DNA of 64,000 nt from an uncultured Collinsella sp. (lineage in GTDB: Bacteria; Actinomycetota; Coriobacteriia; Coriobacteriales; Coriobacteriaceae): assembly GCA_902491565.1 (NCBI GenBank), contig CABUIE010000008.1, positions 1 through 64,000 of the forward strand, in the 5' to 3' direction. Of the stretch, positions 26,672 to 36,145 are shown one piece after another. Below the pieces are notes generated by a model that saw only the letters and a list, made by a program, of their open reading frames with translations, searched no databases and was not told the origin of the DNA. The first letter of the stretch is position 1. Each line of letters starts with the position of its first letter. The position numbers and the translations under genes were made by a program.

Positions 26672-26781
26672 CGGGAGTTTCTCGAACCTCCAAGATTCGG
26701 GACGTTAGGGTAAAACGTTGATGACAGATACGGCAATTGCACCGGCGCCCAAACGAGGACGCGGGCGCGCGGACATGGTCG

Positions 26782-27465
26782 CTAGATTACGAAGAGGATC
26801 ACCGCCATGAACTGGAAGATGCTGCCGGCGAGCACCCACAGGTGAAACACGCTGTGCAGATAGCGCACGTTTTTGGCGATATAGAACGGCACGCCCGCGG
26901 TGTAGCACACGCCGCCGACGGCGAGCAGGGCAAGTGCCACGGGGTTGAGCAGCGACACAAGTTCGGGCAGCTTAAAGACAACGAGCCAGCCCATCAGCAG
27001 GTAGACCAGGCCGCTTACCCAATGCGGTTGACGCTCGCGCATAAAGCACTCGAGGGCGATGCCGATGATGGCGATGGCCCATACGGCAAAGAACAGCGCG
27101 GGGCCGCCGTCGTTTGCGAGCGTGATAAGGCAAAACGGGGTATAGCTGCCGGCTATGAGCAGGTAGATGCAGCTATGGTCGATGATGCGAAACACGCGCT
27201 TGGCGCGCGCGGGCTGAATCGCGTGGTAGAGCGTAGAGGCTAGGTATTCGAGGATAATGCTGACGCCATAGACAATTGCCGCGGCCATATGGGCTGGGCC
27301 TCCGCCGCGCAGGGCAGCGAATACGATCAGGAGCACCAGGCCCGCGATGCCCAGCAGGCAGCCGACACCGTGGGTGACGGAGTTCATGATCTCCTCGCCC
27401 ACCGTGTAGTGTGGAACGGCCGCGGTCTTGGGTCGCGGCTTAGAACTGTCGCTCGAATCGGACAT
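26782..27465 (-). CDS. Hemolysin III / PAQR family membrane protein
   Basis: A 227-residue seven-TM protein. It has the conserved family residues: SVTHGVG in TM1, STLYHAI, DHSCIYLLIAGSYTPF, and the C-terminal SVFHLWVLAGS. The His and Asp residues form the buried Zn2+ site known from PAQR receptors. The start at 27465 (MSDSSDSS) follows GGAGG; a TTG further out would overlap that RBS. Physiological role in bacteria is unclear. Confidence 0.92.
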   Translation of the reverse strand: MSDSSDSSKPRPKTAAVPHYTVGEEIMNSVTHGVGCLLGIAGLVLLIVFAALRGGGPAHMAAAIVYGVSIILEYLASTLYHAIQPARAKRVFRIIDHSCIYLLIAGSYTPFCLITLANDGGPALFFAVWAIAIIGIALECFMRERQPHWVSGLVYLLMGWLVVFKLPELVSLLNPVALALLAVGGVCYTAGVPFYIAKNVRYLHSVFHLWVLAGSIFQFMAVILFVI

Positions 27466-27572
27466 GCCGGTTACATCCTCCAACGTAAAGAGTTCTCAAC
27501 ACTATATCAAAGCGTCTAGGTACGTGCGAAATTTGCACCATACGTGACCCTTTGTTTACCCATTCTTTGCCT

Positions 27573-27632
27573 GTTGACGCATCAACGGCGAACGTCCATA
27601 ATGCGCTTGCATTAAATGTTGATGTATTAACA
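27573..27632 (+). promoter_or_regulatory. Promoter with two matched operator-like palindromes
   Basis: TTGACG (27574-27579), a 17-nt spacer and CATAAT (27597-27602) form a near-consensus sigma-70 promoter. Two sites fit GTTGAYGYATYAAC: 27573-27586 over the -35 box, and 27618-27631 just after the predicted start of transcription, centres 45 bp apart. This suggests repression by a dimeric regulator, with possible looping. No regulator gene is adjacent. Confidence 0.6.
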
Positions 27633-27651
27633 TCTTATAGGAAAGCTTCTT

Positions 27652-28617
27652 ATGTCTCAAAACGCACGTTCCCATCGAAAGCTCAAGATAGCCGGCGTCG
27701 TTGCGCTGGTGCTCGTTGTCGCGCTGCTGGGGTTTGCCGGCAACTTTTTGTTTGACTTTGCCCTGAATCCCCAAGCGCCCTACACCATGAAGATGATGCA
27801 GGATAGCAAGAACGACAAAGAAGGCGAGCAGCCGGATGCCGAGGAAACCGAGGCGCGGGCGTGGTTTAAAGAGAATCGCGAGAGCAGCAGCCTCACCGCA
27901 GATGACGGAACCGAACTTGCCGCTTGGTATTTTGCCGCCTCGGAGAACACCCACGATTACGCCGTCTGCCTGCATGGATATACCAACGAGCCCATCGGCA
28001 TGGCCCGATACGCCAAGCGCTTCCACGACCGCGGCATGAACGTGCTCGCGCCTGCCGCCCGCGCCCACGAGCGCTCCGGCGGCGACTATATCGGCATGGG
28101 CTGGCCCGAGCGCCTCGATGTCGTTGCATGGATTGGGCGGATCGTCGCAGCTGACCCCGAGGCGCGCATCCTGGTCTTTGGCGAGTCGATGGGTGCGGCA
28201 ACCGCCATGAACGTCGCGGGGGAATCTCTGCCCGCAAACGTGAAATGCATTATCGAGGACTGCGGTTATACGAGTGTTTGGGACGAGTTTTCTCTGCAGC
28301 TCAAGGACGTGTTCGGCCTGCCCAGCTTTCCCTTGCTCGATGTAGCAGACTTGGTGTGCAACGTGCGCGCGGGCTACGACTTTCATAAGGCGAGCAGTGT
28401 GGAGCAACTCAAACACGCGACGGTTCCCATGCTGTTTATCCACGGCGACCAGGACACCTTTGTGCCGTACGACATGCTCGACCAAAACTACGACGCGTGC
28501 GCCAGCAAAGTCAAGCAAAAGCTCACCATCCATGGCGCCACCCACGCCAAGAGCGCGCAAGTTGACCCCGAGCTCTACTGGAACACAGTCAACAACTTCC
28601 TCGACGAGTATTTTTAG
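27652..28617 (+). CDS. Membrane-anchored alpha/beta hydrolase
   Basis: A 321-residue hydrolase with one N-terminal TM anchor (about 13-35), so the catalytic part is probably extracytoplasmic. Triad: Ser in GESMG (about 183), Asp in HGDQDTFVP (about 267), His in GATHAKSA (about 298). The oxyanion region is CLHGYTNEP. The pattern matches the YqkD/BAAT-like hydrolases annotated in Firmicutes and Actinobacteria. Substrate unknown. It is monocistronic, under a strong promoter with two operator-like sites. Confidence 0.88.
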   Translation: MSQNARSHRKLKIAGVVALVLVVALLGFAGNFLFDFALNPQAPYTMKMMQDSKNDKEGEQPDAEETEARAWFKENRESSSLTADDGTELAAWYFAASENTHDYAVCLHGYTNEPIGMARYAKRFHDRGMNVLAPAARAHERSGGDYIGMGWPERLDVVAWIGRIVAADPEARILVFGESMGAATAMNVAGESLPANVKCIIEDCGYTSVWDEFSLQLKDVFGLPSFPLLDVADLVCNVRAGYDFHKASSVEQLKHATVPMLFIHGDQDTFVPYDMLDQNYDACASKVKQKLTIHGATHAKSAQVDPELYWNTVNNFLDEYF

Positions 28618-28654
28618 GCAAAAAGCAACGTCTGGGGCTTTATCTGACCCCCTA

Positions 28655-28786
28655 TTTTCGAAAGTATGCGGCAAAATCTGGAACTGCCGACCAGACCGCA
28701 GTTTTACCAACAATTTATCAGGGGTTTTGTTGCCAAAAAACGTCGTGTGCTCGGCGGTCTCGAAATTTGCCGCATACTTCCGAAAA
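28655..28786. repeat. Long inverted repeat (element C)
   Basis: Arms of 36 nt (28655-28690 and 28751-28786) pair with a few mismatches; both contain AAGTATGCGGCAAA or its complement. The interior has a smaller CAACAA/TTGTTG stem. It lies between convergent genes, directly beside a terminator. Confidence 0.82.
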
Positions 28787-28822
28787 GCCGCCCGTGAGCG
28801 CTGTGCCCACGGGCGGCTTTTG
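28785..28822. terminator. Bidirectional terminator
   Basis: The stem AGCCGCCCGTG (28786-28796) with CACGGGCGGCT (28808-28818) is followed by TTTTGC on the + strand and by TTTTCGG on the - strand. It serves the hydrolase and the DUF362 gene. Confidence 0.82.
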
Positions 28823-28868
28823 CTCTACTTGCGCCAGAAAAGCGCTTCATTTGTCCAATAACTAGGCG

Positions 28869-30074
28869 CTACTTGACCTCGATGAGCTCGTACTTGCTCG
28901 TGCCCAGGCCGATCTTCTCGGCGTGTGCGATACAGGCGCGCCAGTCGGTGTCGGGATGCGTGATGCAGAAGGGGTCCTTGGCCTGCTCGCCCTCCAGATG
29001 CTCGTGGTTGTGCTCCATCTTAGCCGCGCTATCGGTGAGCTCGGTGTTGGGCAGCGGCTCGGACGCCATGACGGCATCGGCACAGGCCTGGTCGATGGCG
29101 ACCGGGTCGAAGCTCGCGAACATGCCGATATCGTTGACGATAGGCGTGTCGTTTTCGGGATGGCAATCACAGTTGGGGCTGATATCCATGGCAAGCGAGA
29201 TGTGGAAGCTCGGGCGGCCGTCGACGACGGCCTTGGTGTACTCGGCGATCTTGCAGTTGAGCACGTCGGCCGCAGCGTCATAGCCGGGCTTGATGCAGTC
29301 CTGGTTGCATGCCGCAATGCAGCGTCCGCAACCCACGCAGCGATCGTGGTCGATGGCGGCCACGTGCACCGTGCGGGTGTTGCCGTTGGCAAGCTCGCGC
29401 TCGCGGGTATCGTCAAACGAGATGGCGTTGTGCGCACAGATCTTTTCGCAGGCACGGCAGCCAACGCAGTGCTCGGTCGCGACGTTCGGCTTGCCGGCGG
29501 CATGCTGCTCCATCTTGCCGGCACGGCTGCCGCCACCCATGCCCAGATTCTTCATGGCGCCGCCAAAGCCGGCCTGCTCATGGCCCTTAAAGTGGGTGAG
29601 GCTAATCACGATATCGGCATCCATGAGTGCCTGACCGATCTTGGCCTCGCGCACGTACTCGCCGCCCTCGACCGGGACGAGCGCCTCGTCGGTGCCCTTG
29701 AGACCGTCGGCGATGATGATCTGGCAACCCGTGGCATACGGAGTAAAACCGTTCTGGTAGGCGGTGTCGATGTGCTCGAGCGCGTTTTTGCGGCTACCCA
29801 CATAGAGCGTGTTGCAGTCGGTGAGGAAGGGCTTGCCGCCCAGCTCCTTCACGACATCCGCGACGGCGCGAGCGTAGTTGGGGCGCAAAAAGCTCAGGTT
29901 GCCCAACTCGCCAAAGTGAATCTTGATGGCGACGAACTTGTTCTCAAAGTCGATCTGCTCAATTCCGGCGTGACGGATGAGGCGCTTGAGCTTGTCGAGC
30001 TGGCTCTCGCGAGCATGCGTGCGCAGGTTGGTGAAGTACACCTTAGCGGGTGCTGCGGGTGCAGTTGCGGTCAT
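28869..30074 (-). CDS. DUF362 domain protein with two [4Fe-4S] ferredoxin motifs
   Basis: A 401-residue cytoplasmic protein. A DUF362 domain (about 10-190 and continuing after the insert, about 280-400) flanks a ferredoxin module (about 200-260) with CVGCRACEKICAHNA and CVGCGRCIAACNQDC, giving two cubane clusters. Members are common in anaerobes and are presumed electron carriers or oxidoreductases of unknown substrate. Conserved GGAMKNLGMG and KGHEQAGFGG are visible. It is monocistronic. Confidence 0.88.
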   Translation of the reverse strand: MTATAPAAPAKVYFTNLRTHARESQLDKLKRLIRHAGIEQIDFENKFVAIKIHFGELGNLSFLRPNYARAVADVVKELGGKPFLTDCNTLYVGSRKNALEHIDTAYQNGFTPYATGCQIIIADGLKGTDEALVPVEGGEYVREAKIGQALMDADIVISLTHFKGHEQAGFGGAMKNLGMGGGSRAGKMEQHAAGKPNVATEHCVGCRACEKICAHNAISFDDTRERELANGNTRTVHVAAIDHDRCVGCGRCIAACNQDCIKPGYDAAADVLNCKIAEYTKAVVDGRPSFHISLAMDISPNCDCHPENDTPIVNDIGMFASFDPVAIDQACADAVMASEPLPNTELTDSAAKMEHNHEHLEGEQAKDPFCITHPDTDWRACIAHAEKIGLGTSKYELIEVK

Positions 30075-30157
30075 AGATCTATCCCCTCGGTCTATATGGC
30101 GTTACAGACATAAGAGGATGGTACCCGCTGAAGTAGGGTCAAAGTCAAGCGCGAAAC

Positions 30158-30245
30158 CTAGTCGTTGGGGACGTCCCTTTCCTGCCGGGCGGCGAAAGAA
30201 TGTCCCCAGCGACTAGTCTTTTAGAAACGTCCCCGATGACTACTC
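30158..30245. repeat. GGGGACGT-type palindromes between genes
   Basis: Inverted arms at 30158-30172 and 30202-30216 (CTAGTCGTTGGGGAC and complement, one mismatch) are followed by a partial second unit with TTTAGAAACGTCCCCGATGACTAC that runs into the stop region of the ABC permease gene. Confidence 0.7.
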
Positions 30246-32906
30246 TTGGACTTTGAGGGCTTCGGCCAGACTGACGCGCTTGATAGAACGCGTGTGTAGC
30301 AGCGCCACGACCAGGTAGGTCGCAAAGCCAATGCCCACGCACGCCGCCATGGACCAAGCGGGCACGTAGATCTCGATATTGCCGTTGTAGGCGAGGAGCA
30401 TCGAGCGGAAGATGGCCGTGAGCGAGCCAATAATGACCGGCAGGCTTAGCACGAGCGACACCACCACGCACAGTGTGATCGAGCGGATGTACAGATGCGA
30501 GATCTCGCTATCGCGATAGCCAAAGACTTTCATGTAGCTGATCGAACGGGCGCTATGGTCGATCACAGCCTTGGTCAGCAGGTACATAAACAGCAGGAAG
30601 ATAAACACCGCAAGCCCGACCATCATGCCGATCATTTTGCTCATCATGCCGATGAACTGATCGCCCACGGCGCGCATGTCGTCGGGTGTGGTGTCGCCGG
30701 CAAAGTAACGCGCATCGAGGTCGAGCTTCTCGTCGCTCACATAGCCGTTAAAGTAGGCGGCGTCGTTGTCGAACAGCTCGTTAAAGTCTTCGATACTCAT
30801 ATAGATATTCATGTCCGACTTGGAGCCCCAGGCACAATCCTTGCCCGCGTACTCAAGGGAATAATGCTCACCCTCGTACTTGTCGCCGAGCGTGACCTTC
30901 TGACCCTCGCTCCAGCCAAACTTGTCGAGCAGACCGCCGCCAAAGACGACGCGCCCATCGCCGACGTTGAGGTCTTTCCAATAGCGCGAATCGGGCGAGA
31001 TGCCGTAGACGGAAATCGTCTCCTGACCATTACCATCACCGCGGTCGTATTGCAGCTGGTAAACGGCATATTTCTCGGCCTGCGCGATTGCGCCCGCGCC
31101 GTTGTCGGTCGTATTGACCGGGTGAATATCGTCGTTGTCAGTGTCAATCTTGGAGGCTTTGTCGATCAGGTCGATAGCCTCATCGCGGTTGCAGCCGAGG
31201 GCATCGGCAAGATCGTCAAGGCGCGCGTAGAGCACATCCTTCTTGTCCTGGACCTTGGCAAACGCATCCTGCGCTACGGCCAGGCTCTCGGCAGACGGAG
31301 ATGCGGTCGCAGCATCGGCTGCCGCCTGCGCTGTATCGGCCGCGTCGTCAAGCTCGTCATCGGCATCCTGAGCGGCAGAAAGCAGCGCGCCGTCAACCGA
31401 CTGCAAGCGCTCGAGTGCTGACCACTGCCCACGCTCCTCGGCAGTGCCCTCGAGCTCCAGCGGAGCCTTGAGCGTGTACTGGTACTCGGCGACCAGGCCC
31501 GTCTCGAGGTTGTCCGCGTAGTGCGTCATCGTGGGCAGAATCGCCAGGCCAAAGAGCAGCAGCAGCGAGGCAAATGCAATGCCCACGAAGAGCGTGGCGA
31601 AGTTGCCCAGGTTGCGCAGGAAGATACGCAGGCGGAAGCGGGAAACAAAACCCATGCGCTCCGGCAGCTGCAGGCCGCGCTTGGTGCCCGATTTGCCGCT
31701 CGCCTCGTGACGAAGGAACTGCAGCGGGGTCTTCCCCATCTTGCGAAGCAGGCCCACCAGCGTGATGAGGATGAGCGCGACGGCGGGAACCACGGCGCAC
31801 TTCACAAAGATCTCCCAGCTCCAGTACACCTGGAAGGGCGGCAGGCTGTACGAACCGTAATAGAGGCTGCGCATGGGCTCGGTAAAGAACGCTATGCCGA
31901 GCGCAGTGCCCAAAAGCGCCGCGACCACGCCCACGATGGCGGGAAGCGCAAGGTAGTGCAGCACGATCTCGCGTCGACGATAGCCGCTGGCGAGCAGCGT
32001 GCCGATGATGGCGCTCTCCTCCTCGATGGTGGCATCGGTAAGGACCACAAAGACAAACGCCATGATTACGATGATGATGTCGAGCAGCGTCATCCACATC
32101 ATGGAGTCGCCGTCTACGTCGTCGCGCGCGTAGCCAATGCCCTGGTTGGAATCGGCGTCGATCAGATCGTCCACGCGCGCGTCGGCGTCGGTCAGCGCCT
32201 CGACCATATCCTGTTCGGCATCGGTACGGTCTGCAGTGGAGAGGTCGCGATCGGCAAAGGTGAAGGAGTAGGTGTAGGCAGGCGCGCCGCCGGCATCCTC
32301 GAGCGCGGCAAAGCCGCCATCGGTGACCTCGGCTACGCCGTACGTGATGGTGTTCACCGTAAAGTCCGAATTGTTGAGGAACAGCGCCTGGCTATCGGGC
32401 TGGGTCATGATGCCGCAAATGGTGTAGGTTCGGCCCTCGAGCTCGACTTTATCGCCCACGGACAGGTTGTTATTGGTGGCAAAGACACGGTCGATGGCCA
32501 CCTCGTCATCCGCCTTGGGCTGCTTGCCCTCACAGTAGGACGCAATGTCCACCTTAGCGCGGTGCGCATAGGTGCGCAGCGTGCGCTTGGTGCCGTCGTC
32601 GCCGGACGCCTTTTTGATGATGGCATCGATAGAGAAATTCTTGTAGAGCGTGACGCCGCCGACGTCGCCGGCAGCATCCTCGGCGGCCTTGAGCTGGTCT
32701 TTGGTGGCCTCGAAGGAGGTGGTCACGCGGCCATCCTCAATCGTGTACGCATCGCGCATGTCGTCGATAAGACAACCGATGGAATGCGCCGCGAGCAAAA
32801 AGCCCGAGGTGAGAGCGATGCCTCCGCACATAAGCAAAAAGATGCCCAGGTACTTGCCAATATTGCGGCGCAGCTCGCGCGGGAGACGTTTTGCGAGAGG
32901 TGTCAT
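30240..32906 (-). CDS. FtsX-family ABC transporter permease (MacB-like)
   Basis: An 888-residue permease with the double FtsX layout: TM1 (about 15-35), a large extracytoplasmic part, three TM (about 265-395), a fourth near 440, a second large external domain with a coiled, Ala/Asp-rich stretch (about 490-560), and three C-terminal TM (about 750-870). The YRRREI and YRDSEISHLYI loops are the coupling helices. It starts at ATG 32906, 8 bp after the stop of its ATPase. Such pairs export peptides or lipoproteins or transmit signals, and no regulator is adjacent. Confidence 0.88.
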   Translation of the reverse strand: MTPLAKRLPRELRRNIGKYLGIFLLMCGGIALTSGFLLAAHSIGCLIDDMRDAYTIEDGRVTTSFEATKDQLKAAEDAAGDVGGVTLYKNFSIDAIIKKASGDDGTKRTLRTYAHRAKVDIASYCEGKQPKADDEVAIDRVFATNNNLSVGDKVELEGRTYTICGIMTQPDSQALFLNNSDFTVNTITYGVAEVTDGGFAALEDAGGAPAYTYSFTFADRDLSTADRTDAEQDMVEALTDADARVDDLIDADSNQGIGYARDDVDGDSMMWMTLLDIIIVIMAFVFVVLTDATIEEESAIIGTLLASGYRRREIVLHYLALPAIVGVVAALLGTALGIAFFTEPMRSLYYGSYSLPPFQVYWSWEIFVKCAVVPAVALILITLVGLLRKMGKTPLQFLRHEASGKSGTKRGLQLPERMGFVSRFRLRIFLRNLGNFATLFVGIAFASLLLLFGLAILPTMTHYADNLETGLVAEYQYTLKAPLELEGTAEERGQWSALERLQSVDGALLSAAQDADDELDDAADTAQAAADAATASPSAESLAVAQDAFAKVQDKKDVLYARLDDLADALGCNRDEAIDLIDKASKIDTDNDDIHPVNTTDNGAGAIAQAEKYAVYQLQYDRGDGNGQETISVYGISPDSRYWKDLNVGDGRVVFGGGLLDKFGWSEGQKVTLGDKYEGEHYSLEYAGKDCAWGSKSDMNIYMSIEDFNELFDNDAAYFNGYVSDEKLDLDARYFAGDTTPDDMRAVGDQFIGMMSKMIGMMVGLAVFIFLLFMYLLTKAVIDHSARSISYMKVFGYRDSEISHLYIRSITLCVVVSLVLSLPVIIGSLTAIFRSMLLAYNGNIEIYVPAWSMAACVGIGFATYLVVALLHTRSIKRVSLAEALKVQE

Positions 32907-32914
32907 GGCGCCGC

Positions 32915-33628
<714 letters not shown>

Positions 33629-33723
33629 GGTATCCCCCATTGTTAGCCTCGTACTACTTTATGAGCGTAATAGTAAACCTTAGCGAACTATTTTGGGGCG
33701 AGGCCTGAAATTTATTTCAGACC

Positions 33724-33750
33724 AGTCATTGGGGACGTTCTTAAATGACT
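33724..33750. repeat. GGGGACGTTCTTAA palindrome
   Basis: Arms AGTCATT (33724-33730) and ATGACT (33745-33750) flank the core GGGGACGTTCTTAA. It is the clearest single unit of this family and ends 7 bp from the stop of the ABC-2 permease gene. Confidence 0.8.
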
Positions 33751-33756
33751 AGGTGG

Positions 33757-34962
33757 CTAGGCGTGGGATTTGGTGCGTGCGAGGGCGAGGCCTGCGGCGG
33801 CGATGGCCACGGCGAAGAGTGCCGTGACGCCCAGGTCGCAGGCGATGTCGCCCAGCACGGTGGACGTTAAATCCGAGGCGAGTGCCTTGCTGATCGCGTC
33901 GTTCACCCAATATGTCGGCACAAAATGCGCCACGGTCTGCACGGCCGAGCCCATGAGCGACAGCGGCATCCAGGCGCCGCCCAAAAACGTCATGAGCATG
34001 CCGAGTAAGTTGCCCACGCCGTTGAGCAGCTCCTCGCGCGCACCCAGGCTCGACAGCGCAAAGCCAACGGCCAGCGGCGTGCACGCCAGGGCAAACGTCG
34101 CTGCCAGCGCCAAGCACACACGGTCCACGCCAACCTCAGCGACCGCACCGGCAAAGCCCACGACGCCCATCATGCTCGACACAAACCAGATGCAGACGGT
34201 GATCACGGCGGCGGCCGCAAACACGGCAAGCGAGCGCCGGCGCTCGGAGATTGGACCGGCATCCATACGACGCACGCGCTCGGGCTCGTTCATGCCCGAG
34301 AACACCAGACCCACCGACACGATGACCGACGAGATAATCGCGTACGCACCAAAGTTGAAATACGACTCGAGCGTGGCGGCGGCCGTCGAGTCGACCTTGA
34401 CCTGATCGATCTCGACCTCCGCACGCTTCGCGGCCGCATGCTCGGCCGCCTTGGCGACGTCACCGTTGGAGGCAGTGGGCTCAAGTGCCGCCGCAGCGCC
34501 CGCGAGCGAGATCCAGCGCGAGGCCTCGGCAGACGAAAGCGCCGCCGCCATGGTGCCGGAGCCGTACGTCACGTCGAGTTTGGGCAGGGACTCCCCCGCG
34601 CAAGCGGCCGCAACGAGGTCGCCCTCAAACCCCTCCGGGATAAAGAACACGCAGTCGGCGCTGCCCTTGGCACTGTTGCTCTTGGAGAGCGCGTCCGCAA
34701 GATTGTACGCATCGTCGCCGACGCCCGTGACCAGCTCAAAGCGCGAACCCAGATGCTTGGTAAGCGCACGCGAAAGGTCGCTGTCGTCGCGGTCGACCAC
34801 AATCACGTTGGCATCGTAGGGCTTGTACTCGGTGAGCTGCGACGAGTTCCAGCTCACCGATGCCGCGATGAATACGCCCATGAGCGAGATGAACACCGTA
34901 TAGATGAGCAGGTAGAACGGGTGCGCCAGCGCCATGCGAAGCGCGGTCTTAAAGGTGCTCAT
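33757..34962 (-). CDS. ABC-2 type transporter permease (second subunit)
   Basis: A 401-residue permease: one N-terminal TM (about 15-37), an external domain (about 40-205), then five TM segments (about 210-395) of the ABC-2 membrane type. The start at 34962 follows AAGGAG and overlaps the end of the other permease gene by 14 bp. With the gene at 34949 and the ATPase at 36146 it forms a heterodimeric drug or lipid exporter. Substrate unknown. Confidence 0.88.
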   Translation of the reverse strand: MSTFKTALRMALAHPFYLLIYTVFISLMGVFIAASVSWNSSQLTEYKPYDANVIVVDRDDSDLSRALTKHLGSRFELVTGVGDDAYNLADALSKSNSAKGSADCVFFIPEGFEGDLVAAACAGESLPKLDVTYGSGTMAAALSSAEASRWISLAGAAAALEPTASNGDVAKAAEHAAAKRAEVEIDQVKVDSTAAATLESYFNFGAYAIISSVIVSVGLVFSGMNEPERVRRMDAGPISERRRSLAVFAAAAVITVCIWFVSSMMGVVGFAGAVAEVGVDRVCLALAATFALACTPLAVGFALSSLGAREELLNGVGNLLGMLMTFLGGAWMPLSLMGSAVQTVAHFVPTYWVNDAISKALASDLTSTVLGDIACDLGVTALFAVAIAAAGLALARTKSHA

Positions 34963-36136
34963 AGCGGCTCCTTCCAAAGATCAGCGTGGCGGCGGCAACG
35001 AACAGCAGCGCCATAAGGACCAGTGCGCCGGCGCGAACGGCAAAGGGGCCCAGGTCCTCAAAGAAATACAGGCGGTTGAACATGTCGCAGATAAGCTTGA
35101 CGGGGTTGAGCCAGCACTCGGCAGGGCAGGCGCGGGCGACGTCGTCGGCAAGCGCCATCGCCGGCTCGCCGTAGAGGCCGGCGAACAGGGCGCACGTGGT
35201 AGCAAAGCCCGTAAGGATGCCGGACTTGGACGCCTTGCCGCCCTTAACGGGAAGCGTGCCCACAAAGAGCCCCAGGCCCGTGGCGGCAAGCGCGGAAGCG
35301 GCGCCGCCCACCAGACACAGTCCCTCGCGCCCGCCAAAGTCGACGCCCACGACCAGGCGCACATAGCCAATCGCGATCGTCATCGAGGCGAAGGAGACCA
35401 GCCACGAGCCGACAAAGATGCCGGCCAGCGACGCCGTCTTGGAAAGGCCGCCCACGCAGCGGCGCGCGCCAAGGCCCGACAGATTGGGCTGCAAATCGAC
35501 GACGCTCAAGGCAGCAAACTCGGCAGACATCATCGCAACCAGGCCAAAGAGCGCGTAGTAGTAGATGACCGTGCCATCGGGCGTGGTGCGCGTCAGGCTA
35601 ACGCGGCGGGTGCCGCCCTCTAGCGACAGGGCGCGCGCAACCGCCTCCGGGTCGGCGAGCGCCGCCGGGTTGTCCTGGGCAATCTGGGACATGAGCTCGG
35701 CATTTTGCGTATACGAGCTTGCCACCGTCTCCAGAATGCTGCGGTCGGTGAGCACCGACGAGGCGCGCGAGTTGTCATAGCTCGAAAGCAGCGTGAGCTT
35801 GGGCGTGCCCGCGTCGTCGACCGTATAGATGCCCGCGACCTCGCCGGCCTTAAGCGCACGGTTCGCGTCGGCTGCATCGTCGCACTCGTGGATCTCGAGC
35901 AGCTGGTCGTCGCCCTCCTTGGCAAGCGACGTCGCCACATCCTTAAAGGTCGAGGCGTCCCAGGCTTCGTCAGCGACAACGGCCACCGGCACCGGGTCGA
36001 CCGTGCCGTCGGAGCTCAGATTCGCAAACATAAACATGAACATCGTGGAAAGCGCGATGGGAAAGACCGCGCCCCAGACCAATGTGCTCGGCCGACGCAG
36101 CAGCGTCTTGACCGTGGTGATGATAGTGTTGAACAT
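34949..36136 (-). CDS. ABC-2 type transporter permease (first subunit)
   Basis: A 395-residue permease with the same plan as its neighbour: N-terminal TM (about 18-38), an external domain (about 40-190) and five or six C-terminal TM segments. FNTIITTVKTLLRRPSTLVW at the N-terminus is the usual amphipathic entry helix. It lies 9 bp from the ATPase stop. The two permeases are paralogues. Confidence 0.88.
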   Translation of the reverse strand: MFNTIITTVKTLLRRPSTLVWGAVFPIALSTMFMFMFANLSSDGTVDPVPVAVVADEAWDASTFKDVATSLAKEGDDQLLEIHECDDAADANRALKAGEVAGIYTVDDAGTPKLTLLSSYDNSRASSVLTDRSILETVASSYTQNAELMSQIAQDNPAALADPEAVARALSLEGGTRRVSLTRTTPDGTVIYYYALFGLVAMMSAEFAALSVVDLQPNLSGLGARRCVGGLSKTASLAGIFVGSWLVSFASMTIAIGYVRLVVGVDFGGREGLCLVGGAASALAATGLGLFVGTLPVKGGKASKSGILTGFATTCALFAGLYGEPAMALADDVARACPAECWLNPVKLICDMFNRLYFFEDLGPFAVRAGALVLMALLFVAAATLIFGRSRYEHL

Positions 36137-36145
36137 GGCCGCCCC

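Noticed and set aside
24152..26713. Antisense open frame of about 850 codons
   Set aside because: It covers the YtxH-like, acidic-tailed and CNNM genes in reverse; a by-product of high GC and codon bias.
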